A DNA stretch of 64,000 bases from Rhizobium sp. BK602 (GCF_014195095.1 NZ_JACIBC010000003.1:679810-743809), one strand, 5' to 3'. Positions 18,749 through 29,307 are shown, numbered from the stretch's first letter. Notes: generated by a model not told the origin, from the letters alone. A program made the numbers and translations.

Positions 18749-19977
18749 GCCGCCCCTCCAAACGCCGCCAGAGCCCGGCCGGCAAGCGTCACGGTGACGC
18801 TGGTGCCACCGGCCGGGCTCGACGGTTTGACGGCAAAGCGCGCCGAAATCAGGCGAGCCCGCGTCTTCATGTTTTCAATTCCCCCGCCGCTTGTCTTGCG
18901 TGCGGTGTTGAGGCCGATGCCGTCGTCGCTGACCTCTATGATCAACGCTCCGGCCGCCGCCTCCAAACGCACCAGAACGCAACTCGCCTGTGCATGGCGG
19001 ATGGCGTTGTTGATCGCCTCCTGCGCAATGCGAAACAGGGCGATGCTGACGGGCTGTTCAAGGCAATCGATCGCGCCGTTGGTCTCGTCGGTAAGTTTCC
19101 AGCGCATGATCGCCCCGCTTTCCTGGATCGAGCGCTCCAGATGGTTTTCGATTGCCTGCGCGAAACCGAAAAGCTGCAATACCGACGGCTTGGCCTCCTC
19201 GATGATCTGGCGAAGATCGTGCATGCATTGCTGCAATCCGCGAAAGAGCGGCTCCAGCGCCTCGCCGGTGACGTCCGGCATACGCGCGAGCCGTTCCAGC
19301 CGCCGCGAAAGTCGCGTCAGATCCGCCAATATCTGGTCGTGCAGGTCCATGCCGATGCGCTGGCGCTCGGCCTCCAGCGCCTCCGTCAATTTCAGCGCCC
19401 CCAGCCGCAGCCCCTCCTCGCGGGCCCGCGCCTCCGCCTCCACGATCGCCGAACGCTTGGCCTGCTCGGCCGCGCGGATGGCGAAGAAATGCGGCGCCAG
19501 CAGATCGGCGATGGCGCGCGCATTCTCCACATCCTGCATTCCATAAAGGCCGGCCCGATGGCTGGAGCAGCTCAAGGCGCCGATGACATTGCCCTGAACC
19601 TTCAGCGGCACGTGCAGGCGGCTTCTCAATTGCTCGCGGATGATCGGATGCGAGAAGGCGCCTTCGAAGTGGAACCGCGGGTCGCTGCAGGCGTCGTCGG
19701 TCAACAGATGGTCGACCTCGCCCCAGAGCAGCGTGCGGATGGGGCTGTCGCTGACCGGAGCGGGGTGGCGCTTGCCCCAGTCGGTCTCGAGGCCGCTCTC
19801 ATAGGCGATGTGATATTTCTCATCCACCATGATGATGCAGACATCGAAATGGTCATATGGGATGACATGGCTGATCTCGTCGGCAACCGAGCGGATGACC
19901 GAATGAAAATCGAGCTGTCCGGCCAGGAGCCTGGAAATGCTCAGATAATGGTCGAACAGCGACCGCGACTCCGACAT
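18745..19977 (-). CDS. GAF-domain sensor histidine kinase (HisKA_3 type)
   Basis: About 410 residues. An N-terminal GAF-like sensory domain (about 20-170) is followed by a coiled segment, the HisKA_3 dimerisation box with the phospho-accepting His in RIGMDLHDQILADL, and a C-terminal ATPase domain with NAIRHA (N box) and VSDDGIGL (G1). No membrane span is evident, so it is probably cytoplasmic. A TTG six bases upstream (19983) has GGGAGGG at ideal spacing and could be the true start. It is paired with the response regulator. Confidence 0.87.
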   Translation of the reverse strand: MSESRSLFDHYLSISRLLAGQLDFHSVIRSVADEISHVIPYDHFDVCIIMVDEKYHIAYESGLETDWGKRHPAPVSDSPIRTLLWGEVDHLLTDDACSDPRFHFEGAFSHPIIREQLRSRLHVPLKVQGNVIGALSCSSHRAGLYGMQDVENARAIADLLAPHFFAIRAAEQAKRSAIVEAEARAREEGLRLGALKLTEALEAERQRIGMDLHDQILADLTRLSRRLERLARMPDVTGEALEPLFRGLQQCMHDLRQIIEEAKPSVLQLFGFAQAIENHLERSIQESGAIMRWKLTDETNGAIDCLEQPVSIALFRIAQEAINNAIRHAQASCVLVRLEAAAGALIIEVSDDGIGLNTARKTSGGGIENMKTRARLISARFAVKPSSPAGGTSVTVTLAGRALAAFGGAA

Positions 19978-20279
19978 GTGCAAGGCCGGCCCTCCCAGGC
20001 AGCGCGCCGGCCTCTCCCCAGGCCGGTTGCGAAACGCAAAATCCGAGCGTCATTAAGCGCCGATCGGGATCGTTCGTCTTGCGGAAAGGCGCAATTTTTC
20101 TGCGGGTTCCCGCAACGTCCGTCCCGTTAAGCGCCTGTACAACCGAAAGAATCTCGGACATCCTATCTTTACTGACGGGGCGACCTTCAGTGCAAATATT
20201 ATTTTCGGCCGTTGTTGAGGAGCATCGTCGAAAATCCTGACCTGGGAGTGAGATTTAGGTCTTTTTGGGAGGAAAGAAT
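19978..20279. promoter_or_regulatory. divergent region between sensor kinase and sugar importer
   Basis: It contains a direct repeat TTAAGCGCC at 20053-20061 and 20127-20135 (74 bp apart, about seven helical turns) and a palindrome TGCGGG-TT-CCCGCA at 20101-20114 between them. These are candidate binding sites for the divergent response regulator. GGGAGG lies just before the importer ATG. No gene is visible. Confidence 0.4.
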
Positions 20280-21296
20280 ATGAACATTGCCAAGATGCTG
20301 CTGGCATCCGTCGTGATTGCCAGCGTTGCAGCGCCGTTTTCCGCGCTTGCGGATACCGCGTCCAAGAAAATTGCCCTATCCAACAATTATGCCGGCAACT
20401 CCTGGCGCCAGGCCATGCTGACAAGCTGGCAGAAGGTGACGGGCGAGGCCGTGAAAGCCGGCGTGGTTGCCGCGGCCGATTCATTCACGACGGCGGAAAA
20501 CCAGGCGACCGAACAGGCCGCGCAGATCCAGAACATGATCCTGCAGGGCTACGACGCCATCGTCATCGACGCGGCTTCACCGACAGCGCTGAACGGCGCC
20601 GTCAAGGAGGCCTGCGACGCCGGCATCACCGTCGTGTCCTTCGACGGCATCGTCACCGAACCCTGCGCCTGGCGCATTGCCGTCGATTTCAAGGGAATGG
20701 GCGCAAGCGAGATCGAGTATCTCGCCAAGAAGCTTCCGAAGGGCGGCAACATCCTGGAAATCCGCGGCCTTGCCGGCGTCTCGGTCGATGACGAGATTTC
20801 GGCCGGCATTCACGCCGGTGTCGCCAAATATCCGCAGTTCAAGATCGTCGGCTCCGTGCATGGCGACTGGGCGCAGGACGTCGCCCAGCGCGCCGTCGCC
20901 GGCGTCCTGCCGAGCCTGCCCGAGATCGCCGCGGTCGCGACGCAGGGCGGCGACGGCTATGGCGCCGCCCAGGCTTTCGCGGCCGCCAAGCGCCCGATGC
21001 CGACGATCGTCATGGGCAACCGGCAGGACGAACTCGCCTGGTGGAAGAAGGAAAAGGACGCGAACGGCTACGAGACCATGTCGGTTTCCATCGCTCCCGG
21101 CGTCTCGACGCTCGCCTTCTGGGTCGCCCAGCAGATCCTGGACGGCAAGCAGGTGAAGAAGGATCTGGTGGTGCCGTTCCTGCGCATCGACCAGGCCAAT
21201 CTGGAGACCAATCTCGCCAATACCCAGCAGGGCGGCGTCGCCAATGTGGAATATTCGCTCGAAGACGCCCAAAAGGTCATCGACGCGGCGAAGTGA
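20280..21296 (+). CDS. sugar ABC substrate-binding protein (ribose-type)
   Basis: 338 residues with a signal peptide of about 23-25 residues (FSALADT). The fold is periplasmic-binding type 4 (RbsB-like): IALSNNYAGNSWRQ, QGYDAIVIDAASPTALNG, GGNILEIRGLAG, AVATQGGDGYGAA. The ATG at 20280 follows GGGAGG at good spacing; an in-frame TTG at 20265 overlaps that site. It is the receptor of the importer 20280-24747. The sugar is not identifiable from sequence. Confidence 0.88.
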   Translation: MNIAKMLLASVVIASVAAPFSALADTASKKIALSNNYAGNSWRQAMLTSWQKVTGEAVKAGVVAAADSFTTAENQATEQAAQIQNMILQGYDAIVIDAASPTALNGAVKEACDAGITVVSFDGIVTEPCAWRIAVDFKGMGASEIEYLAKKLPKGGNILEIRGLAGVSVDDEISAGIHAGVAKYPQFKIVGSVHGDWAQDVAQRAVAGVLPSLPEIAAVATQGGDGYGAAQAFAAAKRPMPTIVMGNRQDELAWWKKEKDANGYETMSVSIAPGVSTLAFWVAQQILDGKQVKKDLVVPFLRIDQANLETNLANTQQGGVANVEYSLEDAQKVIDAAK

Positions 21297-21311
21297 TCCG
21301 CAATACGCAGC

Positions 21312-21351
21312 CGTTTTCGGCCGATGCCATCGCATGGCGCGGCCGAAAACG
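21312..21351 (+). terminator. stem-loop after the sugar-binding protein gene
   Basis: CGTTTTCGGCCG and its perfect complement flank an inner GCCAT-CGC-ATGGC hairpin. It sits 16 bp after the stop and before the ATPase gene, so it more likely limits read-through and protects the binding-protein mRNA than ends the operon. Confidence 0.6.
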
Positions 21352-21395
21352 ATGCTCTTGCCAGCCTCTGAACGCAGTCAAAGACAACGGAGCCC

Positions 21396-22859
21396 ATGAC
21401 AGAAGAAGCATTGACGAAGGCTGTCGTTTCCGCGCGCGGCATCAAGGTGCAGTTCGGCGCCGTCAAAGCGCTCGACGGGGCCGATCTCGTCATCAATGGC
21501 GGCGAATGCATCGGGCTGGTCGGCCATAACGGCGCCGGCAAGTCGACGATCGTCAATGTCATCAACGGCGGCCTCAGCCCTCACGAGGGCTCGATCGCCT
21601 ATCATGGCGACGCCTCCGCGCATGGCATCAATGCGGCGCACAGCCACGGCATCCGCTGCGTCTTCCAGGAACTGTCGCTGTCGCCGAACCTGACCGTCGT
21701 CGAAAACATGCGGGTCGTGCATCGCGACCTCAATGGCTGGAACTGGCGCCGGCAGGCCGCCGGCATCGTCCGCACCAAGCTCGACGAAATCTTCAGCGGC
21801 CACGGCATCGATGTTTTGCGTACCGTCGGCGAGCTTTCCATCGCCGAGCGGCAGATGGTCGAGATCGCCATCGTCTTCTGCGCCGTCGCGCAGACACCCA
21901 AGCTGGTCATTCTCGACGAACCCACTTCGTCGCTCGACGCAGGGCTTGCCGCGCAGCTCATGACCTATGTGCGCAAATATGTCGATGCTGGCGGCGCCGT
22001 GCTGCTGATCTCGCATATTCTCGGCGAGATCCTGTCGACCTCCGATCGTATCGTCGTCATGAAGGACGGCAAGGTCGTCGCCGACCGCCCGGCCGGGGAG
22101 TTTTCGACGCATAGTCTCGTCCAGGCGATGGGCAGCGTGGTCAAGGATTATGATTTCGGGCGAGGCAAGGAAAGGGCAGCGAACGCGTCGCCCATCCTCT
22201 CGCTGCCAGCCAGAGGCGGCAAGGGCATTGCTTTCAACGCCTACCGAGGCGAAGTCATCGGCCTTGCCGGTCTCGGCGGCCATGGCCAGACCGACATGCT
22301 GCTCGACCTCTATCGTTCGCTCAGCAGCGACTGGCTGCCGGGACGGCAAGGCCAGATTGCCTTCGTCGCCGGCGACCGCAGCCTCAACGGCACCTTCCCG
22401 CTATGGAGCATCCTGAAAAACCTCAGCATCGCCTCGCTTTCCGATATGTCGAGGAGATTCCTGGTCGACAGGGTCCGCGAGGACGGCATCGGCGCCGACT
22501 GGAAGAGCCGGATCGAAATCCGCACGCCCAGCATGGCGAACGGCATCCTGTCGCTCTCGGGCGGCAACCAGCAGAAGGTGCTCTTTGCCCGCGCGCTGGC
22601 GACGAGATCCTCCATGGTGCTGATGGACGACCCGATGCGCGGCGTCGATATCGGCACCAAGCAGGAGGTCTACAATATCCTGCATCACGAGGCGGGAAGC
22701 GGGCGCACCTTCATCTGGTACTCGACCGAGATGGACGAGATCCGGCTTTGCGACCGAGTCTACGTGTTTCGCAGCGGCGCCATCGTCGCCGAACTGATCG
22801 GCGATGCCATTACGGAGGAAAATGTGCTGGCGGCCTCATTCTCTGGAGAAGACGCATGA
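21396..22859 (+). CDS. sugar ABC ATPase with two nucleotide-binding domains
   Basis: 487 residues, RbsA/MglA-like. Domain 1 has Walker A GHNGAGKST and Walker B LVILDEPTSSLD, but its signature is the unusual LSIAERQM. Domain 2 has a degenerate Walker A (GLGGHGQTDM), a normal signature LSGGNQQK and MDDPMRGVD, as is usual in the family. It overlaps the first permease by four bases. Confidence 0.9.
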   Translation: MTEEALTKAVVSARGIKVQFGAVKALDGADLVINGGECIGLVGHNGAGKSTIVNVINGGLSPHEGSIAYHGDASAHGINAAHSHGIRCVFQELSLSPNLTVVENMRVVHRDLNGWNWRRQAAGIVRTKLDEIFSGHGIDVLRTVGELSIAERQMVEIAIVFCAVAQTPKLVILDEPTSSLDAGLAAQLMTYVRKYVDAGGAVLLISHILGEILSTSDRIVVMKDGKVVADRPAGEFSTHSLVQAMGSVVKDYDFGRGKERAANASPILSLPARGGKGIAFNAYRGEVIGLAGLGGHGQTDMLLDLYRSLSSDWLPGRQGQIAFVAGDRSLNGTFPLWSILKNLSIASLSDMSRRFLVDRVREDGIGADWKSRIEIRTPSMANGILSLSGGNQQKVLFARALATRSSMVLMDDPMRGVDIGTKQEVYNILHHEAGSGRTFIWYSTEMDEIRLCDRVYVFRSGAIVAELIGDAITEENVLAASFSGEDA

Positions 22860-23800
22860 TCCGCATGTCTTCCGGCACTGTGCGGCTCATCATCCCCGCT
22901 CTCTCGCTCGTCGTCCTGCTCGTCGCGGTCTTCTATCTGCAGCCGCGGGCCATGAGCTATGTCGGGCTGAACCTCCTGTTCAATCTGGCGGTGCCGATCG
23001 CGCTTGCGACCATCGCCCAGATGATGATCATGTCGGTCAACGATCTCGACCTGTCGATTGGGACTTTCGTGAGCTTCGCCGCCTGCGTGGCGGCGACCTA
23101 TCTGCAATCCCAGCCGCTCGTCGGCATTCTGATCCTCGCGGCTGCCATCGCCGCCTATGCCGTCATCGGCATGGTCATCTATATCAGGGACCTGCCGTCG
23201 ATCGTCGTCACCCTCGGCATGAGCTTCGTCTGGGGCGGGCTCGCCGTACTGCTGCTGCCGGCGCCGGGCGGCGCGGCGCCCGACTGGGCGCGCTGGCTGA
23301 TGACCTCGAAGCCGCCGCTGGTTCCGATGGCGATCGTCGCGAGCGTCGTCATCGCTCTTGCCGCGCATTTTCTCGTCATGCGCTCCGCCTTCGGGGTATT
23401 GGTGCGCGGCGTCGGCGGAAACCAGCGCTCGGTGCAGCGCGCCGGATGGTCGATCCTCGTCCTGCGCGCCGCCGCCTATGGGCTCGCCGGCTTCTTCGCC
23501 GTGCTCTCGGGCATTGCGCTGGTCGGCCTCACCACCTCGGCGGATGCCAATATCGCGCTGCGCTACACGCTGCTGTCGATCGCCGGCGTCATCCTCGGCG
23601 GCGGCGAATTCACCGGCGGCCGCGTCTCGCCGATCGGGGCCGTCATCGGTGCCCTGACGCTGACGCTCGCCGGCTCCTTCCTGTCGTTCCTGCGGATTTC
23701 GCCGGACTGGCAGATCGGGGCGCAAGGCGCCATCCTGATCATCGTTCTTGCCCTGCGCCTGCTGCTCAACCGTCTTGAAAAGCGGGAGAAACACGCATGA
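22856..23800 (+). CDS. sugar ABC permease (first)
   Basis: 314 residues with about eight to ten membrane spans, RbsC-like (VNDLDLSIGTFVSFAA, RGVGGNQRSVQRAGW, VILGGGEFTGG). The start at 22856 overlaps the ATPase stop (ATGA) and has GGAG seven bases upstream; the longer open frame lies inside the ATPase gene and is rejected. Confidence 0.88.
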   Translation: MIRMSSGTVRLIIPALSLVVLLVAVFYLQPRAMSYVGLNLLFNLAVPIALATIAQMMIMSVNDLDLSIGTFVSFAACVAATYLQSQPLVGILILAAAIAAYAVIGMVIYIRDLPSIVVTLGMSFVWGGLAVLLLPAPGGAAPDWARWLMTSKPPLVPMAIVASVVIALAAHFLVMRSAFGVLVRGVGGNQRSVQRAGWSILVLRAAAYGLAGFFAVLSGIALVGLTTSADANIALRYTLLSIAGVILGGGEFTGGRVSPIGAVIGALTLTLAGSFLSFLRISPDWQIGAQGAILIIVLALRLLLNRLEKREKHA

Positions 23801-24747
23801 ACGCCCTTCACGCGCTCCATCGCAAACCCTGGATCTGGTCCTTCGCAGCCGCGATCGCGGTCTGGATCATCACCGTCCTGTTCACCGGCGGCGCCAGCTC
23901 CCTCGGCCTGTCGCAGGCGGCGCTGACCTTCGCGGCCTTCTCCGTCATCGTCGGCATCGGCCAGATGTTCGTCATCACCCTCGGACCGGGCAATATCGAC
24001 CTTTCCGTCCCGGCAACGATGACGCTTGCCGGCACCTTGGCGCTCAAGCTGATGAATGTCGAAGACGGCATGATCGTGCCTGGCCTTCTGGTTTCCATCC
24101 TGATCGGCATCGGTATCGGCATCGGCAATTACGCGCTGATCAAGCTGCTGCGCATTCCGCCGATCATCGCGACCTTGTCGATGAGCTTCATCGTGCAGTC
24201 GACCGCCATCTGGAGCAATCGCGGCCTGCGCATCAAGCCGCCGGAACAACTGGCGGACTTCACCACCTCGAGCCTTGCCGGCATTCCCAACATCGCCATC
24301 GTGGCGCTGCTGCTTTCCGTGCTTGCCTGGATTCTCCTGGAAAAGACCATCTACGGCCGCTGGATCTCGGCCATCGGCCAGAGCATCTTCGCCGCCCGCA
24401 TGGCCGGCATTCCAGTCGACGGCACGCGGCTGGTGACCTATATCCTCTGCGCCGTGCTCGCCTCGATCTGCGGCTATCTGCTCGCCAGCTTCTCGGGCGG
24501 CGCCGCGCTCAACATGGGTGCCGAATATCTGCTGATGTCGATCGCCGTCGTCATCATCGGCGGAACGGCGGTCGCCGGTGGCGATTCGAACGTGCCGGGC
24601 ATATGGGGCGCCTCGCTCTTCATGTTCCTCGTCGTGTCGATGCTGAACACCTATGGCTTCGGCGCCGGCTCTCGGCTCATCCTCACCGGTTTCATCATCA
24701 TCGCCGTCATTCTCGTCGCCGGCGGCCGCCCGCTCGGCGGACGCTGA
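23797..24747 (+). CDS. sugar ABC permease (second)
   Basis: 316 residues, RbsC-like, with many membrane spans and the motifs TLGPGNIDLSVPATMTLAG, ISAIGQSIFAARMAGIPV and VVIIGGTAVAGG. It overlaps the first permease by four bases. The two permeases are dissimilar enough to form a heterodimer. Confidence 0.88.
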   Translation: MNALHALHRKPWIWSFAAAIAVWIITVLFTGGASSLGLSQAALTFAAFSVIVGIGQMFVITLGPGNIDLSVPATMTLAGTLALKLMNVEDGMIVPGLLVSILIGIGIGIGNYALIKLLRIPPIIATLSMSFIVQSTAIWSNRGLRIKPPEQLADFTTSSLAGIPNIAIVALLLSVLAWILLEKTIYGRWISAIGQSIFAARMAGIPVDGTRLVTYILCAVLASICGYLLASFSGGAALNMGAEYLLMSIAVVIIGGTAVAGGDSNVPGIWGASLFMFLVVSMLNTYGFGAGSRLILTGFIIIAVILVAGGRPLGGR

Positions 24748-24796
24748 TGCCGATCGGCGCATGCGGATCCCCCTCGACAGCATAGGAAACATCACA

Positions 24797-25717
<921 letters not shown>

Positions 25718-25726
25718 GCGTGGCGG

Positions 25727-26635
25727 TCAGGCCTGAATCTTGAACGGTCCCATCTGGATGGAGCGCATCAGCGTTGCGCGTGCGGAATCCAGGTGGGCCA
25801 GCAGGCTTTTCTCCACCGCCTCCGCATCCCTGTTGCGAAGGGCCGAGATATAGTCGAGATGCTGCGTGAGCGCCCTGATGTTGCGCTGTTTCTCGTCATC
25901 GATATTCCACTGATAGGTGTAGTGGAAGAAGGCCGAGACGACATTGTAGAACTCGATGATGTACCTGTTTTTCGAGGCATCGTGCACGCAACGATGCAGC
26001 CGTTCGTCCAGCGCCGGGAATTCACGATAGCGCCGGTCGATATCAGCCAGCAGCTCGAGATGCTCCGCCTCGATCGCCTGGAGCTCACGCCAGCATGGGT
26101 CGCTGTCCGGCAATCTGAGCAGGTGCCTCGCCGAGCGCAACTCGAACATTTCGCGGACTTCATAGATCTCCTCGGCGAAATTCGGCGTGACGCCCAAGAA
26201 CACCCAGGCGCTGTTGGGACGGCGCTCGATCAGTCCAAAATGTTGAAAATGCGTGAGATATTCGCGGATGGTCGTGGTCGAGGTGCCGAATTGCCGCGCC
26301 AATTCGGCACTGTTCAGCAACTGTCCAGCGCGAAAATCCCCCTGCAATATCCACTCCATGAAACGGCGCTCGACGGCGGCGGCGGCGGACATGGTCTGTG
26401 TTTCGGGGAAATAATCGGCGGTCTCCGGCCTGCGTCGCAGGGAATGGCCGGCCTCGTCGAGCCGCAGAATCCCGGTATCCGTCAGGGAGGACAGAACCGA
26501 CCGTACCGTCGTGCGGCTGACCGCCAGCTTCGACGCCAGTTCCGAGTTCGACGGCAGCCTCTCATCGACATCGATATCGCCAAGAAAGGACAGGCAGCGG
26601 TTGTACGCGCCCTTATAGACTGCATTCCCCTTCAT
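25727..26635 (-). CDS. GntR/FadR-like regulator with two winged-helix domains
   Basis: 302 residues. Unlike normal FadR/FCD proteins it has two consecutive winged helix-turn-helix segments: residues about 8-68 (SELASKLAVSRTTVRSVLSSLTDTGILRL) and 85-147 (AELARQFGTSTTTIREYLTHFQHFGLIERR). An all-helical FCD ligand domain follows (about 155-290: EEIYEVREMFELRSARHL). It diverges from the uxaB-like gene and probably represses it, with a sugar acid as effector. Confidence 0.85.
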   Translation of the reverse strand: MKGNAVYKGAYNRCLSFLGDIDVDERLPSNSELASKLAVSRTTVRSVLSSLTDTGILRLDEAGHSLRRRPETADYFPETQTMSAAAAVERRFMEWILQGDFRAGQLLNSAELARQFGTSTTTIREYLTHFQHFGLIERRPNSAWVFLGVTPNFAEEIYEVREMFELRSARHLLRLPDSDPCWRELQAIEAEHLELLADIDRRYREFPALDERLHRCVHDASKNRYIIEFYNVVSAFFHYTYQWNIDDEKQRNIRALTQHLDYISALRNRDAEAVEKSLLAHLDSARATLMRSIQMGPFKIQA

Positions 26636-26688
26636 TCCAAACCATCCCCCTGCTGCGATCGCTCCGTACCATATAGGCCGGATTATTT

Positions 26689-26733
26689 ATATAAAAAACA
26701 GTTGACTCGAAAATCTCCGCCTGTTTTATATAC
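26689..26733. promoter_or_regulatory. inverted repeat, candidate GntR operator
   Basis: TATATAAAAAACAG at 26689-26702 and CTGTTTTATATA at 26722-26733 form facing arms (one arm longer by two A) in the divergent region between the GntR gene and the uxaB-like gene. Each arm could bind one winged-helix domain. AT-rich against a GC-rich background. Confidence 0.5.
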
Positions 26734-26825
26734 ATAAGAGACAGCCGAAGGGAGGATCGAAGCTTGTCCGGGATTCATCTTGCAAACGGATTTTCGCATC
26801 GCGCCCTCATCGGAAAGACCGACGC

Positions 26826-27962
26826 GTGAGCGGCCGCATCATCCAGTTCGGGACCAGCCGCTTCCTGCAGGCGCATGCGGCGTTTTTCATCCATGAGGCC
26901 GCCGAAGCCGGCCAGACGGTCGGTCCCATTACCGTCGTCCAGGTGTCGGGAGATGCCGGCCGGAGTGGCCGCGTCGCAGCCTTCGGCCGGCCCGAGGGCT
27001 ATCCCGTCGTCATCCGCGGCATGGCTGACGGCGAGACGATCGACCGCACCGTGCAGGTGAAAAGCGTCGACCGGGGGCTTTCGGCGGCAAGCGACTGGGC
27101 CGAAATCACCCGGCTTTTCGTCGAGGAGGCCGATTTCGTCGTCTCCAATACCGGCGACACCGGCTATCGGACCAGCCCGGACGAGGACCGCTTTTCATCG
27201 GACGAGCACGCCCCGAAATCATTCCCGGCCAAGCTGGCATTCCTGCTCTGTCGCCGCTGGCGGGCCTCGGCGCGCCCGCTCGTGGTACTGCCCTGCGAAC
27301 TGGTGACCGGTAACGGCCAGGCTCTCAGACAAGCGGTCGTCGAAAGCGCGCGGCTGAACGAGCTGCCGGCGGCCTTCTTCGAATGGCTCGACCGCGAAGT
27401 GGCTTTCGCCGATACGCTTGTCGACAGGATCGTCTCCGAACCCATCGAACCGGTCGGCGCCGTCGCCGAACCCTATGCGTTGTGGGCGATCCAGCAGGCA
27501 CCGGGCGTACGGCTGCCGTGCACGCACGACCAGATCGTGCTTACGCCCAATCTCGAACCCTATGAACGCCTGAAGCTGCATATCTTGAACCTTGGCCATA
27601 CCTATCTCGCGGAAATCTGGCAGACCGAAGGCCATGCCATCGATCAGACGGTGCGCGGCATCCTTGCCGATCCGAACGTCAGGCAGCGGCTCGAGGCCCT
27701 CTACGACACCGAGGTCGTCCCCGGCTTCGCCGCCAAAGGCATGGGGGACGAAGCGCGATCCTATGTCGCGACCACGCTCGATCGTTTCTCCAACCCGTTC
27801 CTCAACCATCGCATCGCCGACATCGCCCAGCATCATGCCCAGAAGGTCGAACGCCGCATCGCCGCCTTCCTCGACTGGGTCGGGAAGACGCCCGCCGACT
27901 ACGAAGCCCCGATCCTGCGCAAGCTGACCGCGCGCTATCCGGCATCCGGAGGAGCGGCATGA
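26826..27962 (+). CDS. uxaB: tagaturonate reductase-like (altronate oxidoreductase) enzyme
   Basis: 378 residues from a GTG with GGAAAG eight bases upstream. It belongs to the mannitol dehydrogenase/UxaB family: IIQFGTSRFLQAH at the N-terminus, VVSNTGDTGY, VLPCELVTGNGQALR, LVDRIVSEP and the catalytic-helix pattern YERLKLHILNLGH. UxaB interconverts D-tagaturonate and D-altronate with NAD. It is about 100 residues shorter than E. coli UxaB at the C-terminus. Altronate dehydratase and an L-galactonate dehydrogenase-like gene downstream support this activity over mannitol or mannonate use. Confidence 0.82.
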   Translation: MSGRIIQFGTSRFLQAHAAFFIHEAAEAGQTVGPITVVQVSGDAGRSGRVAAFGRPEGYPVVIRGMADGETIDRTVQVKSVDRGLSAASDWAEITRLFVEEADFVVSNTGDTGYRTSPDEDRFSSDEHAPKSFPAKLAFLLCRRWRASARPLVVLPCELVTGNGQALRQAVVESARLNELPAAFFEWLDREVAFADTLVDRIVSEPIEPVGAVAEPYALWAIQQAPGVRLPCTHDQIVLTPNLEPYERLKLHILNLGHTYLAEIWQTEGHAIDQTVRGILADPNVRQRLEALYDTEVVPGFAAKGMGDEARSYVATTLDRFSNPFLNHRIADIAQHHAQKVERRIAAFLDWVGKTPADYEAPILRKLTARYPASGGAA

Positions 27963-28642
27963 ACTACCAGTTCGATTTCGCTTCGCTCCTTCCCTACTGG
28001 AAGGAGTTCGCGCTCGGCGTCTGGCTGACCCTTCAGCTCTCCGTGTTTTCCACCGTCATCGGCTTCGTCCTCGGCACGCTCTGCGCCATCGGCCGCGCCG
28101 ACGGAGGTCCCTGGGTTCGTGCTCTCGTCGCCTCCTATGTCGAGGTCATCCGCAACACGCCCCTTCTCGTGCAGGTTTTCCTCGTCTATTTCGGCATCGC
28201 CACGCTCGGCATCCACGTTTCGGCCAACCTCGCCGCCGTCATCGCGCTGGTCGTCAATGTCGGCGCCTATACATGCGAGATCGTCCGCGCCGGCCTGCAA
28301 TCCATCCACAAGGCGCAGCTCGAAGCGGCGGAATGTCTTGGGCTGTCCCGCAAGCAGACCTACTGGCATGTGATCATCCGCCCCGCCATCGAGCGCGTCT
28401 ATCCGGCGCTGACCAGCCAATATGTGCTGCTGATGCTGGCTTCCTCGATCACCTCGCAGATTTCGGCCGAGGAGCTGACCGCCGTCGCCAATCGTATCCA
28501 GTCGGACACGTTCCGCAGCTTCGAGACCTATATCGTCGTCGGCGTTCTCTACCTCTTCCTGTCCTTCGTCGTGCGCATCGCTCTCTGGCTTCTAGGCCTT
28601 GCGATCTTTGTTCGCCGACGCAAGCTCGGCACGGCGCTTTAA
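27959..28642 (+). CDS. polar amino-acid-type ABC permease (first)
   Basis: 227 residues with about five membrane spans and the HisM/GlnP-type signature (EVIRNTPLLVQVFLVYFG, LEAAECLGLSRKQTYWHVIIRP). It overlaps the uxaB-like gene by four bases, so this transporter is built into the sugar-acid operon. Confidence 0.88.
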   Translation: MNYQFDFASLLPYWKEFALGVWLTLQLSVFSTVIGFVLGTLCAIGRADGGPWVRALVASYVEVIRNTPLLVQVFLVYFGIATLGIHVSANLAAVIALVVNVGAYTCEIVRAGLQSIHKAQLEAAECLGLSRKQTYWHVIIRPAIERVYPALTSQYVLLMLASSITSQISAEELTAVANRIQSDTFRSFETYIVVGVLYLFLSFVVRIALWLLGLAIFVRRRKLGTAL

Positions 28643-28653
28643 GGGACGCGGCG

Positions 28654-29307
28654 ATGACAACATTCGGTTTCGTTCATCTGGAATTCCTAAGCTGGGCAGC
28701 GCTTTGGACCATCGGGCTCTCTGCGATCGCCTTCATCGGCGGCGGCGCTCTCGGCTTCCTCGTGGCGCTGGCGCGCATCAGCAGCGTGACCGCGCTGCGG
28801 ACGCTGGCAGCGGGCTACATCCAGCTCGTCCAGGGCACGCCGCTGCTCGTGCTGCTCTTCCTCCTCTATTTCGGCATCGCGATCCTCGGCTTCGATCAGG
28901 TTCCGGCAATCGTCGCAGCCGCCGCCGGCCTGACGATCTATTCCTCCGGCTTCCTTGGCGAGATCTGGCGCGGATGCATTGAATCCGTGCCGAAGACGCA
29001 ATGGGAGGCGGCGGAATGTCTGGCGCTGTCGCGCTGGCAGCGCCTGATCAAGGTCATCCTGCCACAGGCGCTGCGCATCGCCACGCCGCCGACCGTCGGC
29101 TTCCTCGTGCAGATCGTCAAGAACACCTCGCTCGCCTCCGTCGTCGGTTTCGTCGAACTGTCGCAGGCCGGCAAGCTCATCAACAATTCGATCTTCGAAC
29201 CCTTCACCGTCTTCATCGTGGTGGCAGTATTCTACTTCGCCATGTGCTTTCCGCTCTCCGTATGGAGCCGCAATCTCGAGAGGAAGCTCAATGTCAGCAA
29301 TCGTTAA
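28654..29307 (+). CDS. polar amino-acid-type ABC permease (second)
   Basis: 217 residues with about five spans and the same signature family (QLVQGTPLLVLLFLLYFG, WEAAECLALSRWQRLIKVILPQ). The ATG at 28654 lies 11 bp after the first permease; the longer frame upstream lies inside that gene. It overlaps the ATPase by 17 bases. Confidence 0.88.
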   Translation: MTTFGFVHLEFLSWAALWTIGLSAIAFIGGGALGFLVALARISSVTALRTLAAGYIQLVQGTPLLVLLFLLYFGIAILGFDQVPAIVAAAAGLTIYSSGFLGEIWRGCIESVPKTQWEAAECLALSRWQRLIKVILPQALRIATPPTVGFLVQIVKNTSLASVVGFVELSQAGKLINNSIFEPFTVFIVVAVFYFAMCFPLSVWSRNLERKLNVSNR

